Assembly (NCBI RefSeq): GCF_023264855.1
Contig: NZ_JAHFUW010000021.1
Coordinates: 1-61,695, forward strand
Reading direction: 5' to 3'
Source of the DNA: Herbiconiux sp.
GTDB taxonomy: Bacteria > Actinomycetota > Actinomycetes > Actinomycetales > Microbacteriaceae
Length of the DNA: 61,695 nucleotides
The notes beneath the pieces are model-generated. The model saw only the letters and a program-made list of their open reading frames with translations. It was not told where the DNA came from and ran no database searches. The translations under genes were made by a program, and so were the position numbers. Shown piece by piece: positions 15,633 to 23,963 of this stretch (position 1 is its first letter; every line of letters begins with the position of its first letter).

Positions 15633-16469
15633 CTACTGCTGGATGAATGCCAGCAGGTCGGGGTTGATGACGTCGGCATGCGTCGTCAGCATCCCGTGGG
15701 GGTAGCCCTCGTAGATCTTGAGGGTGGAGTTGCTCAGCAGCTCGTGCTGCTTCAGCGCGGCATCCTTGTAGGGAACGACCTGGTCGTCATCGCCCTGCGT
15801 GACCAGAACCGGAACGGTGATCGCCTTGAGGTCGTCGGTCTGGTCGGTCTCGGAGAACGCCTTGATGCCCTCGTAGTGCGCCAGCGCGCTGCCCGTCATG
15901 CCCTGGCGCCACCAGTTGGCGATCACGGGTTCGGAGGGTGTCACGCCCTCGCGGTTGAACCCGTAGAAGGGCCCGGATGCCACGGCCTGGAAGAATTCGG
16001 CGCGGTTGCCCGCCAGAGCGCTGCGGAAGCCGTCGAAGACGGAGAGGGGAGTGCCCTCGGGGTTCGCGTCGGTCTGCACCATCAGCGGGGGGACGGCCGA
16101 CACGAGGACGGCCTTCGCGACGCGCCCCTGGGGCTCGCCGTACCGGGCGACGTAACGCGCGACCTGGCCACCACCGGTGGAGTGACCGATGTGCACGGCG
16201 TTCCGCAGGTCGAGGTGCTCGACCACCGCGTTCACGTCGCTGGCGTAGTGGTCCATGTCGTGGCCGGTGCCGATCTGCGACGAGCGCCCGTGGCCGCGCC
16301 GGTCGCTCGCGACGACCCGGTAGCCGTGGCCCAGGAAGAAGAGCATCTGGGCGTCCCAGTCATCCGACGACAGCGGCCAACCGTGATGGAAGACGATGGG
16401 TTGGGCGTCGGCGTCGCCCCAGTCTTTGTAATAGATCTCTGCGCCATCGTCCGTGGTCACAAACGGCAT
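15633..16469 (-). CDS. alpha/beta hydrolase, non-heme chloroperoxidase/esterase-like
   Basis: A 278-residue cytoplasmic hydrolase. The oxyanion region is FHHGWPLSSDDW, the nucleophile elbow GHSTGGG (Ser near residue 95), the acid is in VTQGDDDQVVPY and the catalytic His in GYPHGMLTTH. The closest family is the cofactor-free haloperoxidase/arylesterase group. The ATG at 16469 has GGAGG six nt upstream; an in-frame TTG six bases earlier falls inside that spacing and was rejected. It is monocistronic, ending at the terminator shared with the aldo/keto reductase. Confidence 0.92.
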   Translation of the reverse strand: MPFVTTDDGAEIYYKDWGDADAQPIVFHHGWPLSSDDWDAQMLFFLGHGYRVVASDRRGHGRSSQIGTGHDMDHYASDVNAVVEHLDLRNAVHIGHSTGGGQVARYVARYGEPQGRVAKAVLVSAVPPLMVQTDANPEGTPLSVFDGFRSALAGNRAEFFQAVASGPFYGFNREGVTPSEPVIANWWRQGMTGSALAHYEGIKAFSETDQTDDLKAITVPVLVTQGDDDQVVPYKDAALKQHELLSNSTLKIYEGYPHGMLTTHADVINPDLLAFIQQ

Positions 16470-16690
16470 GATCAACCTCCGTGTTCAGGTCTGCCTCGAG
16501 CTGCGCACGGGGCGACGATCGGGTGGAACCTCTCCCCGCGTCAGCGACGAGTGCCTCAAATCTATGCTCGAAGGCGCCGCCACGCTCCGGTGCCGCCGCG
16601 ATCTCGCACGAATGTGCAGACGCTGTTCACCCACCGTCTCGCGGAGGCGGCCGCATTCCCGGCTCCGCGAGCCCGCGAGCGGTCGCGGTG

Positions 16691-17074
16691 TCAGGCGGCG
16701 CGCGCGGTTTCAGAGAGGTACTGCATGGCACGCACGGCGCGCGTCACGTTGCTCGGCGACATCGTGTCGTGCCCGTACCCCGCGCGCGTCTTGAGCGAGA
16801 GGAGTGTCGACAGATGCCTCGCCGACGCGGCGTCGGCGCGCCGCAGATGCTCGATGGCTTCGTGATGGTTTCCGCTCTGCCAGTAGTAGCCGAGACGGCG
16901 CAGACAGATCACATCCGAAGCGGCGATGCCCGCGTGCACCGCGAGGGTCACGACGGCGTCGCGCAACTCGTCGTCGTCGGCGAGGGCGAGGATGATCTCT
17001 GCCGCCTCGACGAACTGCACCATCTTCGTGGTGCGCCCGTAGAGCGCGCCGGGATCGCGATCAACGCGCGGCAT
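16691..17074 (-). CDS. HEPN-like partner protein of the MNT gene
   Basis: A 127-residue all-helical protein (AEIILALADDDELRDAVVTLAVHAGIAASDVICLRRLGYYW ... ARHLSTLLSLKTRAGYG). Helix order, the HAGIAASD segment and the final K-x-x-x-x-Y helix match HEPN proteins found beside minimal nucleotidyltransferases. Its start lies inside the MNT gene (14-bp overlap), so expression is coupled. The RNase motif RX4-6H of HEPN toxins is not present: the nearest arrangement is Arg60-X9-His70. It may therefore be non-nucleolytic, or use a variant site around Tyr63, Tyr64 and His70. The toxin role is inferred from the pairing only. Confidence 0.75.
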   Translation of the reverse strand: MPRVDRDPGALYGRTTKMVQFVEAAEIILALADDDELRDAVVTLAVHAGIAASDVICLRRLGYYWQSGNHHEAIEHLRRADAASARHLSTLLSLKTRAGYGHDTMSPSNVTRAVRAMQYLSETARAA

Positions 17075-17708
17075 GGCCGGTCTTCGCCCGGGAGCCGCGA
17101 CGCAGACGGCTTCGGAAGCCCGCAGCGTCTCCCGCCACCGTGACGCCGTCTCGGGCGATGTCGGCGAGTACGCGTTGATCGGCCATCGTGCCCGACACTT
17201 CTTCTTCGCCGTAGACGAGTGGTCGGACGTCGTTGCCCGTGAGACGCGACACCTGCCAGGCGAGCGAATCCGCATCGACATCGAATCGATCATGGTCGGC
17301 CCGCTTCGGCCGCTCGAGGAAGATGTCGATGTCGCTGTCGTCGCGCATCGTGCCGGTCGCGGCGGAGCCGAACACCGCTGCGTAGATCGGCGGATCGGCG
17401 AATGTCTCCGTGATCAGCGTCGTGACTCGTTCCCACAGTCTGCCCTTGGCGCCGACGACTTCCCGGATGGCCGGAGCGAGGATGTGCTCGCCGTTGAAGG
17501 AGTAGAGCGTGAGCTTGCCCGCCGGGCTCGCTCGCACCGTGCCCTGCGCACTCAGCCGTAGGACGCAGCTGCGCACGCCTGCATAGGAGTTCTCGGTCGA
17601 CCGCGCGATCTCCGCGATACTCATCGGCCCGTGTGCCCGCACCAGTGCGTCGAGAACGGCGCCGTCGAGCGAACGCGTGATCGCCAGAAACGGAGACTGG
17701 AGCTGCAT
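17061..17708 (-). CDS. minimal nucleotidyltransferase with N-terminal winged helix
   Basis: A 215-residue protein. Residues about 10-72 form a winged helix-turn-helix (LDALVRAHGPMSIAEIARST ... CVLRLSAQGTVRA). Residues about 95-180 are a minimal nucleotidyltransferase with intact GSX10DXD (Gly114-Ser115 to Asp126 and Asp128) and a further acidic strand. It overlaps the HEPN-like gene. In MntA-HepT pairs the transferase adds AMP to the HEPN toxin and so neutralises it; that would be the predicted role. The fused winged helix means the antitoxin can also bind DNA, and a large inverted repeat lies just upstream of its ATG, suggesting autoregulation. Confidence 0.82.
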   Translation of the reverse strand: MQLQSPFLAITRSLDGAVLDALVRAHGPMSIAEIARSTENSYAGVRSCVLRLSAQGTVRASPAGKLTLYSFNGEHILAPAIREVVGAKGRLWERVTTLITETFADPPIYAAVFGSAATGTMRDDSDIDIFLERPKRADHDRFDVDADSLAWQVSRLTGNDVRPLVYGEEEVSGTMADQRVLADIARDGVTVAGDAAGFRSRLRRGSRAKTGHAAR

Positions 17709-17720
17709 GTCAACCTCACA

Positions 17721-17766
17721 CTATTTCATCAGATGTGATGATTTTCCGATACATCTAGTGAAATAG
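17721..17766. promoter_or_regulatory. inverted-repeat operator upstream of the MNT-HEPN pair
   Basis: CTATTTCATCAGATGT (17721-17736) and ACATCTAGTGAAATAG (17751-17766) are inverted copies matching at 14 of 16 positions, separated by 14 bp. The left arm begins 12 bp upstream of the MNT start. It is strikingly AT-rich for this window. Confidence 0.8.
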
Positions 17767-17806
17767 CAACACAATGTGTCTTCCCGTGTGAGCGCTCTCC
17801 GCTACC

Positions 17807-17840
17807 AGGCCCTCTTGCGGTCATGTCCGCAAGAGGGCCT
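17807..17840. other. perfect 14-bp hairpin in the divergent spacer
   Basis: AGGCCCTCTTGCGG and CCGCAAGAGGGCCT form an uninterrupted stem with a six-nt loop. No T-run follows on either strand and no gene ends here, so it is not a normal terminator. It sits just upstream of the -10 box of the Tat-protein gene. Confidence 0.8.
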
Positions 17841-17861
17841 CCGGGCACCGTCCGCGGCCCC

Positions 17862-17867
17862 TAACCT
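17862..17867 (+). promoter_or_regulatory. -10 box for a leaderless transcript
   Basis: TAACCT is followed by 6 nt and the GTG at 17874; there is no ribosome site. Confidence 0.5.
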
Positions 17868-17873
17868 GGCACT

Positions 17874-18611
17874 GTGACCGAGCGATCCGCCGCGCAGCCC
17901 GCGCCGTCTTCCCCGCCCGCCGGAGCATCCGCGGGGCTGCCCCGGCGCACCGTGCTGCACGCGGCCTGGGCCGCTCCGGTGGTGGTCGCGGCCGTCGCTG
18001 CCCCCTCTGCTGCGGCGTCGCCCGGGTCGACCACGGTCACGCTCACGATCTCGAACGTCTACGAGTCCGACTTCACGGTGTTCGGCTCCGTGACGTCTCC
18101 GGAGGGCGTCGGCATCGAGACCGACTACGACCTCCAGGTGCGCGACAAGACGACCCTGGTCTGGTCGTCGTACTCCACCGGCACGACGGATGCCGACGGC
18201 AACGTCTACGTCTCGATCCCGTACTCGCTCGGGGACGCGAACGACCTCCTGCGTCTGCAGGCGGGAGTGGCACCCGATCTGACACTGAGCCCGACCCTCG
18301 CCATCCTGGTTCCGGGACCGTCGAGTGTCTCCCTCTCGCTCTCCCTCGTCGCCGAGGGACGGTTCGTGATCGCCGCGACCAACGTCGTCACCTGGCTCGG
18401 CATGCCCATCGGGTGTCCGGTCTCCTACCAGGCGCACTCCCCGGTCGGCGACACGTGGACCCAGGTGGCCACCGCCACCACCAACGCGCAGAGCGGCACG
18501 GCCGCCCCAGCGATCGACAAAGCCGCTCTCGCCGGCTACGACGTGCTGCGGGCCGTCGCCGATCTGGGCGGCGGCAGCACGGCGACGAGCGGCCAGCAGC
18601 TCATCCCGTAG
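17874..18611 (+). CDS. Tat-exported protein with Ig-like beta domains, unknown
   Basis: A 245-residue protein. Residues 1-25 are Pro/Ala-rich, followed by the twin-arginine motif LPRRTVLHAAW, a mild hydrophobic core and AxA-type sites near residue 48 (PSAAAS). The mature part is Thr/Val/Ser-rich, repeating strand patterns such as TTVTLTISNVYESDFTVFGSV and PSSVSLSLSLVAEGRF, consistent with two immunoglobulin-like beta sandwiches. It has only one Cys. The GTG start fits a leaderless mRNA. The last 11 bp overlap the end of the convergent mannitol-dehydrogenase gene. It has no recognised family; a surface or secreted binding role is a guess. Confidence 0.75.
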   Translation: MTERSAAQPAPSSPPAGASAGLPRRTVLHAAWAAPVVVAAVAAPSAAASPGSTTVTLTISNVYESDFTVFGSVTSPEGVGIETDYDLQVRDKTTLVWSSYSTGTTDADGNVYVSIPYSLGDANDLLRLQAGVAPDLTLSPTLAILVPGPSSVSLSLSLVAEGRFVIAATNVVTWLGMPIGCPVSYQAHSPVGDTWTQVATATTNAQSGTAAPAIDKAALAGYDVLRAVADLGGGSTATSGQQLIP

Positions 18612-20061
18612 GCCGGAGCCGCTGGTACGTGGCGCGGGCGCCGTGCGTCCAGATGGTCTCGAGAGCGGCGTGGAAGGCGGCGACGAACTCGGCGTTCGAG
18701 CCGAGTGGGCCGAACAATCGCTGATCCTGAACGAATGCGCCTGGCCGAGCGCGTTCCTCGGCGGCGGCGAGACGGCGTTCCTCGGCCTGCGCGTCGGCGA
18801 TCGCGATCGGCGTGCCGGTCTCGTCGATTCCGGCGGCGTATCGCGCCCAGCTCGCGCAGACCGCGGTGGCGAATCGCGCGCTGCGGCCGGCCGCGAGATT
18901 GTCGATGATCGACGGCACGACGAACTTCGGGATGCGATTGCTCGAGTCGGCACACAGTCGTGCGAGAGTGTCCCGGATGGCCGGGTTCGAGAACCGCTGC
19001 AGCAGATCGGCCTGGTACCGGCGGAGGTCGATCCCGGGCACCGGCGGCACGGTGGGCAAGACCTCCGCCATGAATCCCTCCAGGAACTTCACGAGATCGG
19101 GGTCGGCCATCGCCTCCTCCACGAACTCGTAGCCGGCCAGAGCGCCGAAGTACGCGAGCGCCTGGTGCGATCCGTTCAGCAGGCGCAGCTTCATCAGCTC
19201 ATAGGGCGCGACATCGTCGACCAGCTGCACGGCGGCGTTCTCGAACGGAGGGCGCCCGTCGGTGAACGCGTCTTCGAGCACCCACTGGAAGAACGGCTCG
19301 CACGCCACCGGCCAGGCATCCGCGATCGACAGCTCGCCCCGCACGTAGGCGCGGTCGGCGTCGGTGGTGGCGGGCGTGATCCGGTCGACCATCGAGTTGG
19401 GGAACGCGACCCGCTCGGCGATCCATGCCCCGAGCTCCGGATCGCGCGCGGCCGCGAACGAGACGACCGCGTTGCGGGTGACGTCTCCGTTCATCGGCAG
19501 GTTGTCGCACGACATCACCGTGAAGGGGACCTGCCCGGCGTCTCGGCGCCGGCGCAGGGCTTCGACGATGAGACCGAACACCGTCGTCGGCCGGGTGGGA
19601 TCGTTCAGGTCGTTCCGGATGCCGGCGTTCGCCACGTCGAACTCGCCCGTCGTGAAGTCGGTGTTGTAGCCGCCCTCGGTGATCGTGAGCGAGACGATCC
19701 GGGTGGCCGGGCCGGCCATCCTCTCGACGACGACGGCGGGGTCGTCGGGCAGGTACAGGTAGTCGATGAGGGCGCCGATGACCCGCTGTTCGCGCCGGCC
19801 GTCGGGGTGACGGAGCTCCAGCAGGTAGAGGCCGTCCTGCTCCCGCAGGGTGTCCCGCATCGCGCGGTCGCCGGGCAGGATGCCGACGCCGCAGATCGCG
19901 AAATCGCGGGCCTGCCCGTGCTCGAGCAGCTCGTCGATGACGGCGGCCTGGTGGGCGCGGTGGAAGTTGCCGACGCCGACGTGCATGATGCCCGCGACCA
20001 GACCCGACCGGTCGTAGGAGGAGAACGGGATGGGGGTGTTCGTCGTCTCACGCGTCGGCAT
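18601..20061 (-). CDS. mannitol dehydrogenase family oxidoreductase
   Basis: A 486-residue NAD-dependent polyol/uronate dehydrogenase. The N-terminal half has the Rossmann cofactor region (GIMHVGVGNFHRAHQA, about residues 23-38). The C-terminal half holds the catalytic helix KLRLLNGSHQ (Lys-x5-Asn-x2-His). The length matches mannitol 2-dehydrogenase and fructuronate reductase, which interconvert a polyol or uronate with its ketose. It is the last gene of the DeoR-controlled operon; its start overlaps the esterase by 14 bp. The exact substrate (mannitol, altronate, sorbitol or similar) cannot be fixed from sequence. Confidence 0.92.
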   Translation of the reverse strand: MPTRETTNTPIPFSSYDRSGLVAGIMHVGVGNFHRAHQAAVIDELLEHGQARDFAICGVGILPGDRAMRDTLREQDGLYLLELRHPDGRREQRVIGALIDYLYLPDDPAVVVERMAGPATRIVSLTITEGGYNTDFTTGEFDVANAGIRNDLNDPTRPTTVFGLIVEALRRRRDAGQVPFTVMSCDNLPMNGDVTRNAVVSFAAARDPELGAWIAERVAFPNSMVDRITPATTDADRAYVRGELSIADAWPVACEPFFQWVLEDAFTDGRPPFENAAVQLVDDVAPYELMKLRLLNGSHQALAYFGALAGYEFVEEAMADPDLVKFLEGFMAEVLPTVPPVPGIDLRRYQADLLQRFSNPAIRDTLARLCADSSNRIPKFVVPSIIDNLAAGRSARFATAVCASWARYAAGIDETGTPIAIADAQAEERRLAAAEERARPGAFVQDQRLFGPLGSNAEFVAAFHAALETIWTHGARATYQRLRPTG

Positions 20062-21013
20062 GGAATCCCTCGTTCGTGTGGAGTGCGGAGCCGTGCCGGT
20101 GGCGCGTCTGATCGAAGGCCGCCGCGGCGTGCCGGAGTGCCTCGGCCGCGGCCGGCACGAGGTCGATCTGGTCGGCCCAGCCGTGGATGAGGGACGGTGC
20201 GGGGAGGAAGGTCGTGGGCACCCCGCTCTCGACCAGTCGGGCGGCGAATCGTGCCCCTTCGTCGCGGAGCGGATCGTAACCGGCTGTTGTGATCACCGTA
20301 GGAGGCATCCGTTCCAGCGACTCGGCTCGGTACGGGGTCAGCGAATCGCGCGCAACGGCTGGATCGCCCCGATAAGAGGCCCAATAGAACTCCATTGCTT
20401 CGCGGGTGAGCAGATACCCGTCGGCGAACTCGGTGTACGAATCGGTACCCATCGTCGGATCGAGCGCGGGGTAGAGCAGCAGCTGTGCGTCCACGGTGAA
20501 ACCGTTCGCCGGAGCGGCCAGGGCCACCGCCGAAGCGAGGTTGCCGCCGGCGCTGTCTCCCGCCACGCCGAGCCATCCGGGGTTCGAGGCCGCGATCGAC
20601 CGCGTGACCGCCAGGCAGTCGTCGTAGGCGGCGGGGTACGGATGCTCGGGGGCCAGACGATAGTCGACCGACACGATCCGCACGGCCATCGCCGTCGCCA
20701 GTGCAGACACGGCCGGTTCGGCCGAATCGAGGCCGCCCAGCACCCACCCGCCTCCGTGGAAGAAGACCACCACGTCGTCGCCGGTCGAACCGGCCGGGTC
20801 GTAGACACGGATGGTGACGGGCCCCGAACCGGTCTCGACGACGTCGTCCCGGATGGTGCCCGGGAAGCCGGCCGGTGCATCCGGATGCAGGAGGGCCATG
20901 AGGTTCCCGAACCCGGCGCGGAGCATCTCGGGAGTCGCGTTCTCCGGCGCGGGCACGGTCTGATCGAGAGCGCCGAGCAGGGTCGCGACGTGGGGATCGA
21001 GCGGCCGGTTCAT
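20048..21013 (-). CDS. alpha/beta hydrolase of the hormone-sensitive-lipase family
   Basis: A 321-residue esterase. The HSL-type oxyanion motif HGGGW (about residue 86), the nucleophile elbow GDSAGG (about 152-157), the acid in TAGYDPLRDEG and the catalytic His in LIHGW are all present. There is no signal peptide. The start overlaps the permease stop by 4 bp (ATGA), and the end overlaps the dehydrogenase start. Its place between an importer and a polyol dehydrogenase suggests it removes an acyl group from an imported sugar or polyol ester. That is an inference from operon position. Confidence 0.92.
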   Translation of the reverse strand: MNRPLDPHVATLLGALDQTVPAPENATPEMLRAGFGNLMALLHPDAPAGFPGTIRDDVVETGSGPVTIRVYDPAGSTGDDVVVFFHGGGWVLGGLDSAEPAVSALATAMAVRIVSVDYRLAPEHPYPAAYDDCLAVTRSIAASNPGWLGVAGDSAGGNLASAVALAAPANGFTVDAQLLLYPALDPTMGTDSYTEFADGYLLTREAMEFYWASYRGDPAVARDSLTPYRAESLERMPPTVITTAGYDPLRDEGARFAARLVESGVPTTFLPAPSLIHGWADQIDLVPAAAEALRHAAAAFDQTRHRHGSALHTNEGFHADA

Positions 21014-22026
21014 CGCGGCTTGTACAGCTGCTTGCGCCGCAGGTGGTCGACGGCGACGGCGCCGACGAGGATCGCTCCGACGACGACGTTGTTGTACTGC
21101 GGGGGGATCTGCGCGACGATCAGGGCGTTGTCGATGACGGAGAGCAAGACCGCTCCGACCGCGACACCGGTGATCGAGCCGAGGCCTCCGAGAAGGCTGA
21201 CTCCGCCGATCAGAACGCCGGTGACGACCACCAGCGTGACGGACGATCCGCCGGCTTCGACCTGCCCGGCACCCACGCGGGCCGAGTAGATCATCCCCGC
21301 GATGGCGGCGGTGACGCCGGCGACGATGTAGAGCACCAGGTCGATCCGCACCACGCGGAGCCCGTTGCCGATGGCGGCCTGCCGGTTGCCGCCGACGGCC
21401 CGCACGTTGACCCCGAAGCGGGTCTTCTCGAGCACGAAGTACGAGAGGGCCCCCACGATGAGGCCGTACCAGATGACGTTCGGTATGAACGCGACGGAGC
21501 CCTGTCCGAGCTTCATGAACTCCGCCGGCAGCGGCACGACGTCGTTGCCGCCGGTGATGAGGGCGCTGAGTCCGAGGGCCATGAAGAAGGTGCCGAGGGT
21601 GGCGATGATCGGCGGCACGTGCCAGTAGGTGACGATGAGGTGGTTGACCACGCCGGCGAGAGCGCCGACCGCCAGAGCGGCGAGGATGCCGACCACGATG
21701 GGAACGCCCTGGCTGATGAGGCTCGTCCCCACCAGGGCGCTGAGCGTGAAGATCGCCCCCACCGAGAAGTCGAGCCCTCCACCGATCACAAGCAGCGCTG
21801 CCCCGCAGCCCATGATGAAGTAGATGACGCTGCCCCGAAGGATCTCGACGAGATTGTCCGGGTTCATGAAGTTCGGGTTGCGGATGGAGGCGATGACGGC
21901 GATCAGCACCACGACGGCCAGCAGCCAGGTCTCCTGCCGCAGCAGGATCGTGCGCAGGATCGAGGTGCGTGCCGCGACGGGCTGCTCGACCTCGACCGCG
22001 CGGTCGGCGGTGACGGCGGTGTTCAT
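21010..22026 (-). CDS. ABC transporter permease, RbsC/BPD_transp_2 type
   Basis: A 338-residue permease with about eight to ten membrane helices. Family marks are GGGLDFSVGAIFTLSALVG in the N-terminal half, GGNRQAAIGNGLRV in the cytoplasmic loop, and GVLIGGVSLLGGLGSITG near the C-terminus. ATG at 22026 has GGAGG upstream and overlaps the ATPase stop. Together with the single-domain ATPase and the binding protein it forms a ribose/fructose-type importer of the CUT2 class. Confidence 0.93.
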   Translation of the reverse strand: MNTAVTADRAVEVEQPVAARTSILRTILLRQETWLLAVVVLIAVIASIRNPNFMNPDNLVEILRGSVIYFIMGCGAALLVIGGGLDFSVGAIFTLSALVGTSLISQGVPIVVGILAALAVGALAGVVNHLIVTYWHVPPIIATLGTFFMALGLSALITGGNDVVPLPAEFMKLGQGSVAFIPNVIWYGLIVGALSYFVLEKTRFGVNVRAVGGNRQAAIGNGLRVVRIDLVLYIVAGVTAAIAGMIYSARVGAGQVEAGGSSVTLVVVTGVLIGGVSLLGGLGSITGVAVGAVLLSVIDNALIVAQIPPQYNNVVVGAILVGAVAVDHLRRKQLYKPR

Positions 22027-22793
22027 GATGCCTCCTGGAGGGTGTCGGCGGCGGCCGCGCCGGTGATCATGGCGATGATCTCGTCTCGGCTCACGTCTGC
22101 TGTTGTACGGGTGCCCACCGTTCTGCCGAGGCGGAGCACGGTGATGCGGTCGGAGTGCTCGAACACGAACTCCAGGCCGTGGCTGACGCAGATGACGGCC
22201 TTCCCGTCGGCGCGCAGCCGGTCGAGGGTGCGGCCGACGTAGGCCGACTCCTGAACGCCGAGCGCGGCGGTCGGCTCGTCGAGCAGGATGATGGGCTTGT
22301 TCATCCGCACGGCGCGGGCGATGGCGACCACCTGGCGCTGTCCCCCCGAGAGCAGTCCGACCGGCGTGCGCACATCGCCGACGCGCGCATTCAGGTCTTT
22401 GAGCGCCGCCGCCGCCTCCGCATCCATTCGCTTGCGATCCAGGAACACGCCCCAGCGGTACGGGAGGTTGCCCAGGGCCATGTTGGTGCTGATGTCGAGA
22501 CACTCCACCAGGGCGAGGTCTTGGTAGACGACGGCGATTCCGCGGTCTTGGGACTGGGAGGCGTCGTGGCGCAGATCCATCGCGTCGCCGTCGACGAGGA
22601 TCGTGCCGCCGTCGCCCCGGTGGATGCCGGTGACGATCTTGATCATCGTGGACTTGCCGGCGCCGTTGTCGCCGACGATGGCGTGCACCTCGCCGGGGTA
22701 GGCGGCGAAGTCGACGTGCGAGAGGGCGTTGACGGGTCCGAAGGACTTGCGCACGCCGCGCAGCTCGAGAGCGGGGAGGGAGAGATGTGACAT
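22023..22793 (-). CDS. ABC transporter ATPase, single-domain CUT2 type
   Basis: A 256-residue ATPase. Walker A is GDNGAGKST, the Q-loop lies in VVYQDLALVECLDI, the signature is LLSGGQRQ, Walker B is ILLDEPTAALG and the H-loop is CVSHGLEF. Most CUT2 ATPases (RbsA, XylG) have two fused domains. This one has a single domain, as in FrcA-type fructose importers, so it should act as a homodimer. ATG at 22793 was chosen; a hairpin in the preceding spacer separates it from the binding-protein gene. Confidence 0.92.
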   Translation of the reverse strand: MSHLSLPALELRGVRKSFGPVNALSHVDFAAYPGEVHAIVGDNGAGKSTMIKIVTGIHRGDGGTILVDGDAMDLRHDASQSQDRGIAVVYQDLALVECLDISTNMALGNLPYRWGVFLDRKRMDAEAAAALKDLNARVGDVRTPVGLLSGGQRQVVAIARAVRMNKPIILLDEPTAALGVQESAYVGRTLDRLRADGKAVICVSHGLEFVFEHSDRITVLRLGRTVGTRTTADVSRDEIIAMITGAAAADTLQEAS

Positions 22794-22834
22794 CGCAGGC
22801 CTTCGTTCCGGTGTTCGGGTGGGGGATGAGGTGT

Positions 22835-22859
22835 GGGGCCCCGGCACTGCCGGAGCCCC
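22835..22859 (-). other. intercistronic hairpin after the binding-protein gene
   Basis: On the minus-strand transcript, GGGGCTCCGG pairs with CCGGGGCCCC (one G-U pair), giving a 10-bp stem between the binding-protein stop and the ATPase start. Such hairpins often protect the upstream mRNA, so more binding protein than ATPase is made. Confidence 0.65.
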
Positions 22860-22874
22860 GTCGTGGTGGGGGGA

Positions 22875-23864
22875 CTAGCCCCAGTTCTTGGCGACCAGGT
22901 CGTCGTAGTCGTCGGTACCGGCCATGATGAAGCCCATGGCGATCTGCTGGGTCTCGCCGCCGGCGTCGCCGCTCTTCAGGGCCTCGACGGTGGCGTCGAG
23001 GGACTTCTTCGCGGCGCTGCAGAGGTCTTGCATGAGGATGCGGTACTCCGTTCCCGCCAGAAGTGCTTCCTTGCCGCCGTTGTCGGGTCCGTTGCCGAGG
23101 AACTGCACCTGACCGGTCAGGCCCTTCGCCTCCAGCGCGGAGAGGGTGCCGGCCGTGGCGGTTCCGAGGTTGGTGGTGATGACGTTCACCTCGGGGTGTG
23201 CCGTCAGCAGCGCGTTGGCCTGGCTCAGCGCCTTCGAGGAGTCGTCCCCGGTGTACACCTCGCCCACGATCTCGAAGTCGTCGAGGCCCTCGGCGGCCGC
23301 CTTGACGCCGTCCATCCACGACTTGCCGATGCCGGTGTCGGCGGAGGTCATGAGGCCGACCTTCTTCTCGCCGGGCAGCGTCTCGATCGCTTCGACGTAG
23401 AGCTTGCCGAGTTCGGTCCAGTCGACGCCCACGTTGATGTCGGCGCCGCTGTCCGCCGCGCCGTCGCCGTAGAAGGTCGTCGTCACGATCCCGGCATCCT
23501 GGGCCTGCTTCAGGATCGGCCCGAACGCATCGCTGGCGGGGAGGGTCATGATGGCCCCCTTCTTGTTAGCGATGGCGCTCTGGATCTGGGTGATCATCGT
23601 GGTGGGGTCCATGGCGGAGCCGGTCGGGCCGCTCTCGGTGAAGTCCACACCCTGGCTCTCCGCCTCCTCGGCGAGGCAGTCGCCGATGGTGCGCCAGGAC
23701 GGGTAGTTCGGCAGCGGGTTCACGAACTGGATCGACAGCTCACCGCCGGCAGCGTCGCTGCTGCCGGAGCTCGCCTCGATGTCGGAGGTACAACCGGCCA
23801 GGGCGAGACCGGCGGTGAGCACGATCGCGCTGCTCAGGGCGAGGCTTCGGATTTTTCGGGACAC
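22875..23864 (-). CDS. sugar-binding lipoprotein, CUT2/RbsB type
   Basis: A 329-residue lipoprotein with signal MSRKIRSLALSSAIVLTAGLALAGC (lipobox LALAGC, Cys at residue 25). The mature part has the periplasmic-binding type-1 fold: ELSIQFVNPLPNYPSWRTIG, MITQIQSAIANKKGAIMTLP, and a hinge region around VITTNLGTATAGTLSAL. It captures the ligand for the adjacent permease and ATPase. It is the first structural gene after the DeoR regulator; a hairpin before it (23910-23937) and one after it (22835-22859) suggest separate tuning of its level. Confidence 0.92.
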   Translation of the reverse strand: MSRKIRSLALSSAIVLTAGLALAGCTSDIEASSGSSDAAGGELSIQFVNPLPNYPSWRTIGDCLAEEAESQGVDFTESGPTGSAMDPTTMITQIQSAIANKKGAIMTLPASDAFGPILKQAQDAGIVTTTFYGDGAADSGADINVGVDWTELGKLYVEAIETLPGEKKVGLMTSADTGIGKSWMDGVKAAAEGLDDFEIVGEVYTGDDSSKALSQANALLTAHPEVNVITTNLGTATAGTLSALEAKGLTGQVQFLGNGPDNGGKEALLAGTEYRILMQDLCSAAKKSLDATVEALKSGDAGGETQQIAMGFIMAGTDDYDDLVAKNWG

Positions 23865-23909
23865 GGGTAGGGCCTTTCGTTCGGGCAGCCTGCGGCTGCT
23901 CTGGGAGGG

Positions 23910-23937
23910 CTGGGCCGCACCTCGTTGCGAGGCCCAG
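23910..23937 (-). terminator. hairpin between DeoR and binding-protein genes
   Basis: CTGGGCC (23910-23916) and GGCCCAG (23931-23937) pair, and the stem can be extended by GCA/TGC past a bulge. It is a possible partial terminator of the regulator message. Confidence 0.55.
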
Positions 23938-23963
23938 GGAGGAGAGATCCGGTGCAGTGGGTC

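Noticed and set aside
16469-16475. TTG start for the haloperoxidase-like hydrolase
   Set aside because: It falls in the gap between GGAGG and the better-placed ATG.
16476-16690. Spacer between the hydrolase and HEPN genes as a hidden gene
   Set aside because: No frame with a start signal or recognisable motif; nothing supportable was seen.
16691-17074. Calling the HEPN-like protein a proven RNase toxin
   Set aside because: The RX4-6H motif is not present, so only the pairing supports a toxin role.
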